Shown piece by piece: positions 52,370-60,022 of a DNA stretch of 64,000 nt. Source of the DNA: Clostridia bacterium (lineage in GTDB: Bacteria > Bacillota > Clostridia > Christensenellales > Aristaeellaceae); NCBI GenBank assembly GCA_017460395.1, contig JAFUBA010000167.1, positions 17,436 to 81,435 on the forward strand. The letters run 5' to 3'. Each line of letters opens with the position of its first letter. Position 1 is the stretch's first letter. The translations under genes and the position numbers were made by a program. The notes under the pieces are model-generated. The model ran no database searches. It was not told where the DNA came from and saw nothing but the letters and a program-made list of their open reading frames with translations.

Positions 52370-53300
52370 ATTTCAGAAGCTCGTTGACCAGAACCTTTCC
52401 GGGCTTCAGTGGGATGAGCAAAAGCGCCAGAGGGTGCTGGACGCCATCTGTGAGGAGGAAAGACCTGTGAAAAAGATTTCTGCAACCGCCCTGCTCTTTG
52501 CTGCGATTCTGTGCCTGACCGTCAGTGCGCTGGCGGGGGGACTGATGTTCTCAGGCAGGGTGGACCGGGAAAAACTGGCAGAGGAGGCACTGCAAAAGGC
52601 ATACGGCATCACCCAGCCCATGCTGAGCTACTTTGCCGTCACCGAAGAGGAGAAAGCGGACGGGATGACGGTGGTGACATACGAGGGGCTTGATGAACTC
52701 GGGTATGTGCTCGGCACATATACCGTCACCGTCAAAGGACACAGCGCAGAGGCGAAATGGAGCCGGGACGGAGAGGACACCACCGGCGGCCTGGACGCCG
52801 ATGCATGGGGAAGAGAACAGCTGGAGGAAATGCTGCTCATATCCAGGGCGGAGCATGAGGTGAAATCCTACTATGAGAAGGCCGGTGCCATCAACGAAAA
52901 GCACGGACTGACTGGGAAAGAGATGCCCGGGACGCCCGTGGAAACGGAGGAGGAATCTGCGGTGCGCCATGCGAAGGAGGCAGCCGATGTCCGGGCACGG
53001 CAGAAGCTTTCCGATGAGGAGATCAAAGCCCTTGCCCGCGAGGCACTTGTGCTGCATTACCAGCTGACGGAAGGGCAGGAAAAGCTGCTTCGGACGGAGG
53101 AGGACATGAACATGCTGCGGTTCGTGGGTGATCAGCCCTGCATGGACGTCTTTTTCTTCCTTCTGCAGGATGCGGGCACAGATCCGGATGTCTGGCCCGA
53201 GTGGACGGAGAAGGACGGGCAGTACTGGGTCTCAGTCAATGTGGAAAGTGGTGTGATTGAAAAGCTGCTCTACGATTCCGGACTCAACGGAAACGGCTGA
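52356..53300 (+). CDS. Anti-sigma-like membrane protein, module A
   Basis: A 314-residue protein. A short cytoplasmic helix (FQKLVDQNLSGLQWDEQKRQRVL) probably binds the sigma factor, one membrane helix (ISATALLFAAILCLTVSALAGGLMF) follows, and an extracytoplasmic part of about 240 residues ends with YWVSVNVESGVIEKLL. Related at the N terminus to the module B and C anti-sigma proteins (LSGLQ...RVL). It has no zinc finger. The signal sensed is unknown. Confidence 0.75.
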   Translation: MKQHEFQKLVDQNLSGLQWDEQKRQRVLDAICEEERPVKKISATALLFAAILCLTVSALAGGLMFSGRVDREKLAEEALQKAYGITQPMLSYFAVTEEEKADGMTVVTYEGLDELGYVLGTYTVTVKGHSAEAKWSRDGEDTTGGLDADAWGREQLEEMLLISRAEHEVKSYYEKAGAINEKHGLTGKEMPGTPVETEEESAVRHAKEAADVRARQKLSDEEIKALAREALVLHYQLTEGQEKLLRTEEDMNMLRFVGDQPCMDVFFFLLQDAGTDPDVWPEWTEKDGQYWVSVNVESGVIEKLLYDSGLNGNG

Positions 53301-53310
53301 TAGAATTCAG

Positions 53311-53342
53311 GGCCATCGCGCTTATGGTGCGGTGGCCTTTTT
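53311..53342 (+). terminator. Terminator of module A
   Basis: GGCCATCGC / GCGGTGGCC stem (one G-T pair), followed by TTTTT. Confidence 0.8.
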
Positions 53343-53383
53343 GACGTATGCGGGCGTTTTACAGGAAAATCCTGGCGACATGT

Positions 53384-53411
53384 TGAAATTCTAAGGCCAA
53401 CTTCGTCTAAT
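53384..53411 (+). promoter_or_regulatory. ECF-type promoter, module B
   Basis: TGAAAT at 53384-53389 and TTCGTCTAAT at 53402-53411. The -10 core CGTCTAA is that of many ECF sigma factors; spacing is 1-2 bases shorter than usual. Confidence 0.5.
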
Positions 53412-53416
53412 CGGTG

Positions 53417-53476
53417 AACGGGACAGAAAGTCCCGGCAAACGCCCACACGGGCGGACGCAGGGGCGACTGCCCTGC
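53417..53476 (+). promoter_or_regulatory. Structured leader of module B
   Basis: Three consecutive hairpins: CGGGAC/GTCCCG, CGCCC/GGGCG and GCAGGG/CCCTGC, just before the ribosome site of the sigma gene. The segment GGGCGGACGC (53450-53459) is repeated in the leader of module D. Role unknown; see findings. Confidence 0.5.
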
Positions 53477-53497
53477 ATGGAGGAGGTGGGGAGACAC

Positions 53498-54019
53498 ATG
53501 GAAACTGTCAAGGGCCCTGACAGCAAGGAAGAGAGAATCGAACACATGGTGCTCCGGTACCAGCTTCCACTGCTCAGACTCTGTTATGCATACCTGCATG
53601 ATGAGGAACTGGCGAAGGATGCGGTGCAGGAGACGATGATCAAGGCATACAGGAATCTGGATTCCTTCGGGGAGAAAGCGTCAGAGAAGACCTGGCTCAG
53701 CCGGATTGCGATCAACACATGCAAGGACATGCGGCGGGCAGGATGGTTCCGGCATGTGGACCGGACCATCACACTGGACATGATTCCGGAACCCATGTCT
53801 TCAGCGGAGCCGGAGGACGAAACGCTGACGCTTGAAATCATGAAACTGCCGACAAAGCTGAAGGAAGTCGCACTGCTGTGCTGGTTTCAGGGAATGACCT
53901 ACAGCGAGGCGGCCGAAACCCTCGGGATCAGCCTTCAGGCCGTCGGCAGCCGTTTGAACCGCGCAAGACAGAAACTGCGATTTGTGATGGAAGGAAGTGA
54001 AGGTCATGACCCTGCATGA
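53498..54019 (+). CDS. ECF sigma factor, module B
   Basis: A 173-residue sigma factor. Region 2: YLHDEELAKDAVQETMIKAYRNLDSFGEKASEKTWLSRIAINTCKDM; region 4: MKLPTKLKEVALLCWFQGMTYSEAAETLGISLQAVGSRLNRARQKLR. ATG 53498 has GGAGGTGG 8 bases upstream. The next gene overlaps it by 14 bases. Confidence 0.9.
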   Translation: METVKGPDSKEERIEHMVLRYQLPLLRLCYAYLHDEELAKDAVQETMIKAYRNLDSFGEKASEKTWLSRIAINTCKDMRRAGWFRHVDRTITLDMIPEPMSSAEPEDETLTLEIMKLPTKLKEVALLCWFQGMTYSEAAETLGISLQAVGSRLNRARQKLRFVMEGSEGHDPA

Positions 54020-55832
54020 GGAACAGGAAAAAGTACAGAAGGCAATGAACTCCACCCTCTCCGGTCTGCAGGAGGATCCATGGCTCACGCAGCGGGTGCT
54101 TGCAAATGCGAAAGGGGAAGAAACTGTGAAGAGAAAGATATCTTTGGCGCTCGTACTGAGCATGCTCGCGGTCCTGGCCGCGATGGGGACGGCATATGCG
54201 CTGTTTTCCTCCCAGGCGGCAGAATTTTTCGCTCAGCACTGGGGCCATGATTATGGCGCGTGGCTCCAGGGCGGAAAGATCGCCCAGATCGGGGAGAGCG
54301 TGACGCTTGGCAGCGTGGAATTTACGCTGGACGAGGTCGTCTACCGAGACAGGAACATCTATGCCGTAGGCACAGCCCGTGCTGCAAATGAGAAGGATGT
54401 GCTGCTGCCCATGGACCTCGTGGACGGCTGGGAGATGGAAGAAGTGACAAAGGGCGATGAGGCCCAGGCACTGATGCGAAAGGCCCGAGAAACGGGCGGC
54501 AGGATGCTGTCCATCGACTGCATTCCGGAAAGAATCGGCGTGGATCACGGCTCCATGATGAATGTCGGGGATGTGGGTCTGTACAATCAGCGCAATGCGG
54601 ACGGGAGTCTCACCTTCTCCTTTGAGACGGGCGGGTATGCGCTGGAGGACGGGACGACCTATCAGATGGAAATCTACATCGATGTGGATGAATGGACGGA
54701 AGATGGCATGGTTCGGGATGATCCAGTGGAGGCGCAGACATGGACGGTGAGCTTCCAGCCGGTCATCCAGATGGAAACTGAGATCCCGGAGGAGACCGCG
54801 CAGGTGAACCCGGAGGAGGTGCAGAAGACAGGCTACGAGGTCCTGGTACCGGAATTCTACAGGGAGAACGGGACCATGCCCGTCTATCAGGCGAGGGAGA
54901 GCAGCTTTAAGGATATGGTACAGCCGGAGTGGTTTAACCTCAGCGGCATTGCACAGGAAGAGCAGGCGAAAAACAGCGCCAGGTGGATCTTCCAGGATCA
55001 TGCGGAGCTCGACTGCGGCAGTGAGTCGATCTTCTACTATGAATACACAGGCGATCTGTTCGATTACAACTGGAAAGAGCGGGAAAATGACAATCCCGAT
55101 ATCGAGCCGATGATGCTGCCAAAGCAGGCGCTTTCCCAGAGCATCGCGCACATGGCATCTCAGGTTCACGTGGGTGATGCAGAATTTACAAAGGGCATAT
55201 CCTTTGAGCATGACCATCTGGAACTGCTCTCTTTGGAGGATGCGGAGCACAGCGCAGAAGAACTCTTTGAAAAGCTGGGGCTGCAGGGCTATGAGCTGGC
55301 CTGGAAGCTGGACATGTCCCTGGAGCGCATTCGCACCCTCGGGGAAGCCTACAACCGTTTCTGGTTTGAGGGAGGCGGAGGATACAGCAATGCTCCGCGA
55401 CAGGACTACACTGCCGCGACGGCGGAGGACGAAGGATATTTCCTCGCCTACACCCCACTTGGCGTAGATCAGATCAGTGATGGACGCCACAGGATCGACC
55501 TGTTTGTCTCACACCGTGGCATCGTCTATGCCAGCATCGTCAGCACCTATGCACGGGGTGAGGAAGTGGATACCCCGAAGGCGCTGATTTCTCCGGAGGA
55601 CGCAGTCACCCGGCTGTACGCTGAGGCCGCCAGATCCCGGTATGGGACCAGGGTCCAGTCCATCGAGCGGGTTGCACTGACCTATGGGGCTGTACGCGCC
55701 GAACAAAAGCAGGATGGCATGGTGTTTGTGCCTGTCTGGCAGATCCTGTTCAGGGAAGACGGAGCCGAACACACCAGCTGGGCCGAATTCAATGCGGTCA
55801 ATGGGACGCTGATCAATGCAATCTTCCGCTGA
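54006..55832 (+). CDS. Anti-sigma-like membrane protein with large sensor domain, module B
   Basis: A 608-residue protein. Cytoplasmic LSGLQEDPWLTQRVLANAKGEE segment, a membrane helix (ISLALVLSMLAVLAAMGTAYALF), then about 545 extracytoplasmic residues. This part includes a beta-rich domain (SVTLGSVEFTLDEVVYRDRNIYAVG) and a C-terminal region with IERVALTYGAVRAEQK, FVPVWQILF and FNAVNGTLINAIF, similar to the end of the two secreted proteins at 58921-61141. Ligand or stress unknown. Confidence 0.78.
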   Translation: MTLHEEQEKVQKAMNSTLSGLQEDPWLTQRVLANAKGEETVKRKISLALVLSMLAVLAAMGTAYALFSSQAAEFFAQHWGHDYGAWLQGGKIAQIGESVTLGSVEFTLDEVVYRDRNIYAVGTARAANEKDVLLPMDLVDGWEMEEVTKGDEAQALMRKARETGGRMLSIDCIPERIGVDHGSMMNVGDVGLYNQRNADGSLTFSFETGGYALEDGTTYQMEIYIDVDEWTEDGMVRDDPVEAQTWTVSFQPVIQMETEIPEETAQVNPEEVQKTGYEVLVPEFYRENGTMPVYQARESSFKDMVQPEWFNLSGIAQEEQAKNSARWIFQDHAELDCGSESIFYYEYTGDLFDYNWKERENDNPDIEPMMLPKQALSQSIAHMASQVHVGDAEFTKGISFEHDHLELLSLEDAEHSAEELFEKLGLQGYELAWKLDMSLERIRTLGEAYNRFWFEGGGGYSNAPRQDYTAATAEDEGYFLAYTPLGVDQISDGRHRIDLFVSHRGIVYASIVSTYARGEEVDTPKALISPEDAVTRLYAEAARSRYGTRVQSIERVALTYGAVRAEQKQDGMVFVPVWQILFREDGAEHTSWAEFNAVNGTLINAIFR

Positions 55833-55850
55833 TGCGGATATCGTTTCAAA

Positions 55851-55882
55851 GGGTGGCAACCAATACGGCTGTCACCCTTTTT
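55851..55882 (+). terminator. Terminator of module B
   Basis: GGGTGGCA / TGTCACCC stem, extended by AAA/TTT, followed by TTTTT. Confidence 0.75.
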
Positions 55883-55888
55883 CCGGCA

Positions 55889-56224
55889 TCAATTCAAGTC
55901 CTGAATATCGATCTCTATCACAGGAGCATCAGGACATCCCTGGTGAATCTCACATCCATCTCTGGCCCACGCATACACGGGCAGGAGCTGGAGATACAGT
56001 TTGTTCCCGGTCAGAGCGTTCATATGCAGGGCAAAGGCAGTTACTGTCATCAGCAGCAGAACGAAGGACAGGATCATCACAAGTGAGAGTTTCCCGGATT
56101 TCCCCTTTGTTGTTTCCCTGGATGCATAGATGACCAGCCGTGCTAGGTATGGATTGCCCTTCATGCCGGACATGGTTCTGTTCAGCGCGGATCTGATACG
56201 CGCATCTTCCATGCTTTCTGTCAT
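55889..56224 (-). CDS. Shortened anti-sigma-like protein, module C
   Basis: A 111-residue protein. N terminus MSGMKGNPYLARLVIYASRE aligns with the LSGLQ...RVL segments of modules A and B, then a membrane helix (LSLVMILSFVLLLMTVTAFAL). Only about 40 residues remain outside, ending EIDIQDLN, against 240-545 in its relatives. GAAAGGATG precedes the ATG. Together with the damaged sigma gene upstream this looks like a decaying module. Confidence 0.6.
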   Translation of the reverse strand: MTESMEDARIRSALNRTMSGMKGNPYLARLVIYASRETTKGKSGKLSLVMILSFVLLLMTVTAFALHMNALTGNKLYLQLLPVYAWARDGCEIHQGCPDAPVIEIDIQDLN

Positions 56225-56256
56225 GACAGATCACATCCTTTCTCCTGCAGATCTTT

Positions 56257-56748
56257 TCAGAGCTTCTCTCTGGCGCGTTTTCATCTGCTGCTGACAGCCT
56301 GCTGTGTGATGCCCAAAGATGCAGCAGCCTCATAGGTGGTCATTCCCTCAAAGCTGCACAGGAGAATGACTTCACGGAGCCTGAGTGGCAATGCCATGAG
56401 GGATTCCATGATTTCCCTGTCGCCCTCTTCCGTCTGCATCGTCTGCTCCGGCAGGTGACTCAGATCCACGCATCTGTCAACAAAACGAAACCAGCGGCTG
56501 TGAAGCATGTCCCGGCAGGTGTTCATGACAATCCGGAAGATCCAGGTCTTTTCGCTGCTGTGTTTCTGAAACGAGTCCAGATGCTGATACACCTTGATAA
56601 ACGTCTCCTGCACCGCGTCTTTGTCGAGATTTTTGTCACGAAGAAACGTGAAGCAGACCTTTAAAAGACTGACCTGATACCTGTCAACAAGCGCTTCCAG
56701 CTGTTCATCCCTGTGGTTTTCCGGGTCCCTGGCTTCTGCCGTATTTAT
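56257..56748 (-). pseudogene. ECF sigma factor with in-frame TGA and apparent ATA start, module C
   Basis: The minus strand encodes FLRDKNLDKDAVQETFIKVYQHLDSFQKHSSEKTWIFRIVMNTCRDM and LRLREVILLCSFEGMTTYEAAASLGITQQAV, close to modules A and B. After SSR comes TGA (56283-56281), then KRAREKL and a second TGA at 56259-56257; relatives read SSRLKRAREKL or similar, so the first TGA replaces Leu. The ribosome site GAAGGGAGG lies 8-9 bases before ATA at 56748, exactly where relatives begin; no good ATG exists nearby. A one-base change would explain each. It may still be functional if ATA is used and the last helix is dispensable. Confidence 0.65.
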
Positions 56749-56773
56749 CGGCGATCGCCTCCCTTCACGAAAA

Positions 56774-56781
56774 CAGACGAA
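56774..56781 (-). promoter_or_regulatory. ECF-type -10 element, module C
   Basis: TTCGTCTG on the minus strand, about 12 bases before GAAGGGAGG and the ATA codon, matching the layout of module A. Confidence 0.45.
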
Positions 56782-56936
56782 TATTCTCCCAGGCTGACAG
56801 CATCCGATGATCACATTTTTTGGGGCTTTCATGTGGAAGTGTTGATCTGCCGTCCGGACATGCGTGGATCCCAAATCGATCACGTGTGGTATACTTGAGA
56901 AAAACTTTTGCCCCGGAAAACCTCACGCCTCTTTCG

Positions 56937-56946
56937 TTCGTCTGAT
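56937..56946 (+). promoter_or_regulatory. ECF-type -10 element, module D
   Basis: TTCGTCTGAT; a GGAAAACC sequence about 22 bases before CGTC may be the -35. It precedes a long leader. Confidence 0.45.
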
Positions 56947-56949
56947 GGG

Positions 56950-57124
56950 TGGAACCAGCAAAAAGCGCTGTGCTGGCGATTCTCTCCGGCGGGCGGACGC
57001 GCAACGCGGAGAAAAGATGACTCGGTGTCAAACAATGTTCTGCGAGCATTGGACACCTGCATGTGGGAAGTTCTGAGGCAGAGCTTCACTCTGCAAGAAC
57101 TTCTGCAAAAGGGGGAACGATGTC
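56950..57124 (+). promoter_or_regulatory. Structured leader of module D
   Basis: About 170 bases from the -10 to the GTG at 57125. It contains CCAGCA/TGCTGG, the shared GGGCGGACGC (56991-57000), a hairpin GGTGTC-CAATG/CATTG-GACACC (57024-57057) and AGTTCT-GCAGAG/CTCTGC-AGAACT (57069-57101). No T run, so not a terminator. No gene seen in it. Confidence 0.5.
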
Positions 57125-57607
57125 GTGGATGCTGAAATGTTTGCGTCACAGGCCCGGAGGATTGAGAAGCTGTTATACCGAATCGCCCGATCCTACCTGA
57201 ACGATGATCAGGAGGCGGAGGATGCGGTACAGGATGCATTGATCAGAGCCTGGGAGAAGAGGAACACGCTGAGGGACTTGAACCAGTTCAAGCCATGGAT
57301 GACCCGAATCCTCTCCAACCGGTGCAAGGATATACTGCGTAAGCGCAGAAGATGGAGCTTTTATCCGCTGGAGGAAGACACCGTTCAGGTAGAGCTGCCG
57401 GAGACGGAAAACGCGGTGATGGAATCTATGAAAAAACTGAGACCGGAACTGCGTATTGTCATGACGCTTCACTATGTGGATGGATATTCCATTCAGGAAA
57501 TGGCGGATGCTCTGGGCATTCCCACGGGCACCGTGAAAACCAGAATGCGAAGTGCACGAAAACAGCTCAGCAGGACACTCCTCATTGATTGGGAGGAAAT
57601 TGTATGA
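57125..57607 (+). CDS. ECF sigma factor, module D
   Basis: A 160-residue sigma-70 family protein: YLNDDQEAEDAVQDALIRAWEKRNTLRD, KPWMTRILSNRCKDILRKRRRW and HYVDGYSIQEMADALGIPTGTVKTRMRSARKQL. Differs from A-C (RpoE-like DAVQDALIRAW). GTG start with GGGGGA upstream; its TGA overlaps the next ATG as ATGA. Confidence 0.9.
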   Translation: MDAEMFASQARRIEKLLYRIARSYLNDDQEAEDAVQDALIRAWEKRNTLRDLNQFKPWMTRILSNRCKDILRKRRRWSFYPLEEDTVQVELPETENAVMESMKKLRPELRIVMTLHYVDGYSIQEMADALGIPTGTVKTRMRSARKQLSRTLLIDWEEIV

Positions 57608-58863
57608 ACAGCAGGGAATTCAAAGAAAAACTGACATCTGTGACCCCTGACATCCCGGAGCATTTTCATCTTCGGACGGAAAGAACTCTGGAGAACATTG
57701 TCTTACAGGAGGCTCAGATGAAAGAATCAACCAGGAAAGCAATCCGTACAGCGGGCCGCTATTCTACCCGCACCGTGATTCTGGCAGCTGCGCTTGCAGT
57801 CATGGTCTGCGCAGTCGCCCTGGCGGCAACCCAATGGCACGTGTTCGACAGCCTCTCCTTTATGCTGGGAACCACACCGCCCCCGGCGGCAGATTCCCTG
57901 ATGCAGAGGAATCTCTATCAGGACACGGTCAATCATGTGGAGATCACTGTCAGGGAAGCCGGCTATGACGGACGCACGCTGCTTCTGGAATACAGCTATC
58001 GGATGCTGGATGTGGATACACCCTATGGGGTGACGGCAGGGGAGCTTTTCGGAGAGGACCTGCCGGAGGGGCTCACCGCGGATATGTATGTGGAAGCGCT
58101 CAAGGGCGATGCGCAGAGCGATCTGCAGGCACACCAGGTCGGCTGGTGGATTGATAATTTCTGGATTAACGGAAAGGCAGTGGACATGCCCAACAATTCC
58201 GGCGCAGTGGTGACCGGGAGCGGCGTCCCGGGTGAAATCATTCACACCGAATACTGGCGGCTGGATAATGAGGGCTTTTCTCTGAACGGGCCGGTGCAGA
58301 TCAGCCTGCCCATCGGGGAAAGGCAGAATTTGGCGGACTACAGCAAAAAGAATCATCCGGAAAAGTATGATGCGGATGGCTCGCTGAAGCTTCCGGAAAA
58401 GGGCATCGTGACCTTTACCTATGATGCAAAGGATATCCTGTCTCAGGTGAACATCATCCATCCCGAGGAAGAAAAGGTGCTGCCGGATGTCACTGCGAAG
58501 GTATCGGAAGCAGCCTTCTCTCCCCTCATGACCTATATTACCCTGGACCTGAAGGTGAATCCGGATGCTCTGGCTGCCTTTATCGCGGAAAACGGCGAAG
58601 GAGCGAAGAATGAAGCGGGCGAAGTGATGTGGCCCTATGGCGGTATGGATGTGTTCCAGGATTGGGTCTGCAGCCTGGAGCTGGTGGACGGACAGGGCAA
58701 GCTGGTGTTCCCGGGACATGCCGGCCAGAATGGCTATGGTAACGAATGGGCGGAATTCCTCTATCCCTATTTGGAAACCATTCCCTCCGAACTGTATCTG
58801 GCTCCCATTGAGGGAGGCGTAGCGGATATGACGCAGGCAATTGTGGTGAAGAGTGCGAAATAA
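57604..58863 (+). CDS. Anti-sigma-like DUF4179-type membrane protein, module D
   Basis: A 419-residue protein: cytoplasmic FKEKLTSVTPDIPEHFHLRTERTLENIV, membrane helix (TVILAAALAVMVCAVALAATQW), then a long extracytoplasmic region with VEITVREAGYDGRTLLLEYSYRMLD, as in DUF4179-type sigma regulators of Firmicutes. Likely holds the sigma factor at the membrane until an envelope signal. It is followed by two secreted proteins. Confidence 0.8.
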   Translation: MNSREFKEKLTSVTPDIPEHFHLRTERTLENIVLQEAQMKESTRKAIRTAGRYSTRTVILAAALAVMVCAVALAATQWHVFDSLSFMLGTTPPPAADSLMQRNLYQDTVNHVEITVREAGYDGRTLLLEYSYRMLDVDTPYGVTAGELFGEDLPEGLTADMYVEALKGDAQSDLQAHQVGWWIDNFWINGKAVDMPNNSGAVVTGSGVPGEIIHTEYWRLDNEGFSLNGPVQISLPIGERQNLADYSKKNHPEKYDADGSLKLPEKGIVTFTYDAKDILSQVNIIHPEEEKVLPDVTAKVSEAAFSPLMTYITLDLKVNPDALAAFIAENGEGAKNEAGEVMWPYGGMDVFQDWVCSLELVDGQGKLVFPGHAGQNGYGNEWAEFLYPYLETIPSELYLAPIEGGVADMTQAIVVKSAK

Positions 58864-58920
58864 ATGATACTGCTGGGGCACGGGCCTGTTCCTGTGCTCC
58901 ACATTTTTTGGGAGGATCAG

Positions 58921-60000
58921 ATGAGAAACATGCTGACCATGCTTTTGCTGATGTGTCTGTATTTCCCGCTTGTGGCTTGTGCAGATACGTTCTCGCTGGC
59001 AGAACTAAAAGAAGCGTATGACGGACAGCGATGGCAGAGAGATTATTGGACCGTGCGACAGGAGAACGTCCATGTGGATGTAGAGATCGCGTTGCCAGAT
59101 GCATCTTCCATCCACGTGCTGGAGGCTGCATATATGCAGGAGGGATATGACACGTCAAGCGTGCGGGAGGGTGAGACAATCGCAAACAGTCTCCCTGGCA
59201 GCTTTACATGTACCTGGCCTGGGACAGCCAGCAGGAAAGCAATGCAGAAGCAGGCTCAGAAGATGGGTCTGCATGAAGTGTATGCCGAGCCGGCGCCCTT
59301 GGTTCTCCACTTCGGCAGGTTTGACCTGAATACGGCCTATTCCGTCAATCAGCCCATGACGGTTCAGGACGCGTGGGATCAGATGCAGGAAACAGCGAAT
59401 CGTTTTTTCCTCGGAGAGGATATTCAGTTGATGCCTCATCTCGTTCATGCGCATGTGAATCCGGGCAGGTATAAACTCACAAACTCCGGCGATGCTGCTC
59501 TGGTGCAGGAGATTCCGGATTTTAAAGGTGTTCTGTTTGTTGAGTTTGACCAGTGTATAGGGGGCGTGCCCGTGCTCGATCCAGATATGGGAGGCAGCTT
59601 AAGCGGATGGGGCATATTCCGGAGCCTGGCAGATTACGGGGTTGACACGTGCGATTACCATATGGCGTTTCAGCTTCTGTCCGATTTCAGAGAAGAAGAA
59701 CGGGATGTCCGGCTTTGCGATCCCGGCATCGTGATCCATGCAGCAGAGCAGCTGATTCAGGAGGGTAAGCTCCGCTCGGTATATTGTCTTCGCCTGGGCT
59801 ATGTCGCCATTTCCGAAAGGAGAGGACAGGCAAAGCTGAAACCTGCATGGATCATCGAGGGAGAGCTGTTTGAGAAGGCCGAATCGGCTCCAAAGAATCA
59901 TAGGACAATCCTTTCGGTGGGAAGCCAGGAGGAGACAAAAATCGTGTTTGACGCACAGACGGGTGAACTGATGGAAACCCGGAGAATGTCGTATCAGTAA
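58921..60000 (+). CDS. Secreted protein, probable lipoprotein (paralog 1)
   Basis: A 359-residue secreted protein; signal TMLLLMCLYFPLVAC (lipobox-like LVAC). C-terminal part has LRSVYCLRLGYVAI, KLKPAWIIEGEL and IVFDAQTGELMET, motifs shared with the next gene. Start ATG 58921 has TTTTGGGAGGATC upstream. No family recognised. It lies 57 bases after the anti-sigma gene and is probably part of that operon. Confidence 0.7.
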   Translation: MRNMLTMLLLMCLYFPLVACADTFSLAELKEAYDGQRWQRDYWTVRQENVHVDVEIALPDASSIHVLEAAYMQEGYDTSSVREGETIANSLPGSFTCTWPGTASRKAMQKQAQKMGLHEVYAEPAPLVLHFGRFDLNTAYSVNQPMTVQDAWDQMQETANRFFLGEDIQLMPHLVHAHVNPGRYKLTNSGDAALVQEIPDFKGVLFVEFDQCIGGVPVLDPDMGGSLSGWGIFRSLADYGVDTCDYHMAFQLLSDFREEERDVRLCDPGIVIHAAEQLIQEGKLRSVYCLRLGYVAISERRGQAKLKPAWIIEGELFEKAESAPKNHRTILSVGSQEETKIVFDAQTGELMETRRMSYQ

Positions 60001-60022
60001 TCTCACAGATGGAGGATCAAAG

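Noticed and set aside
53417..53476. c-di-GMP-I riboswitch
   Set aside because: Partial sequence resemblance only; the tetraloop, receptor and closing stem are not present. Kept only as an unusual leader.
56281..56283. TGA read as selenocysteine or tryptophan in sigma C
   Set aside because: Many genes in the window end in TGA, so the code is standard; no SECIS-like element was recognised and the relatives have Leu here.
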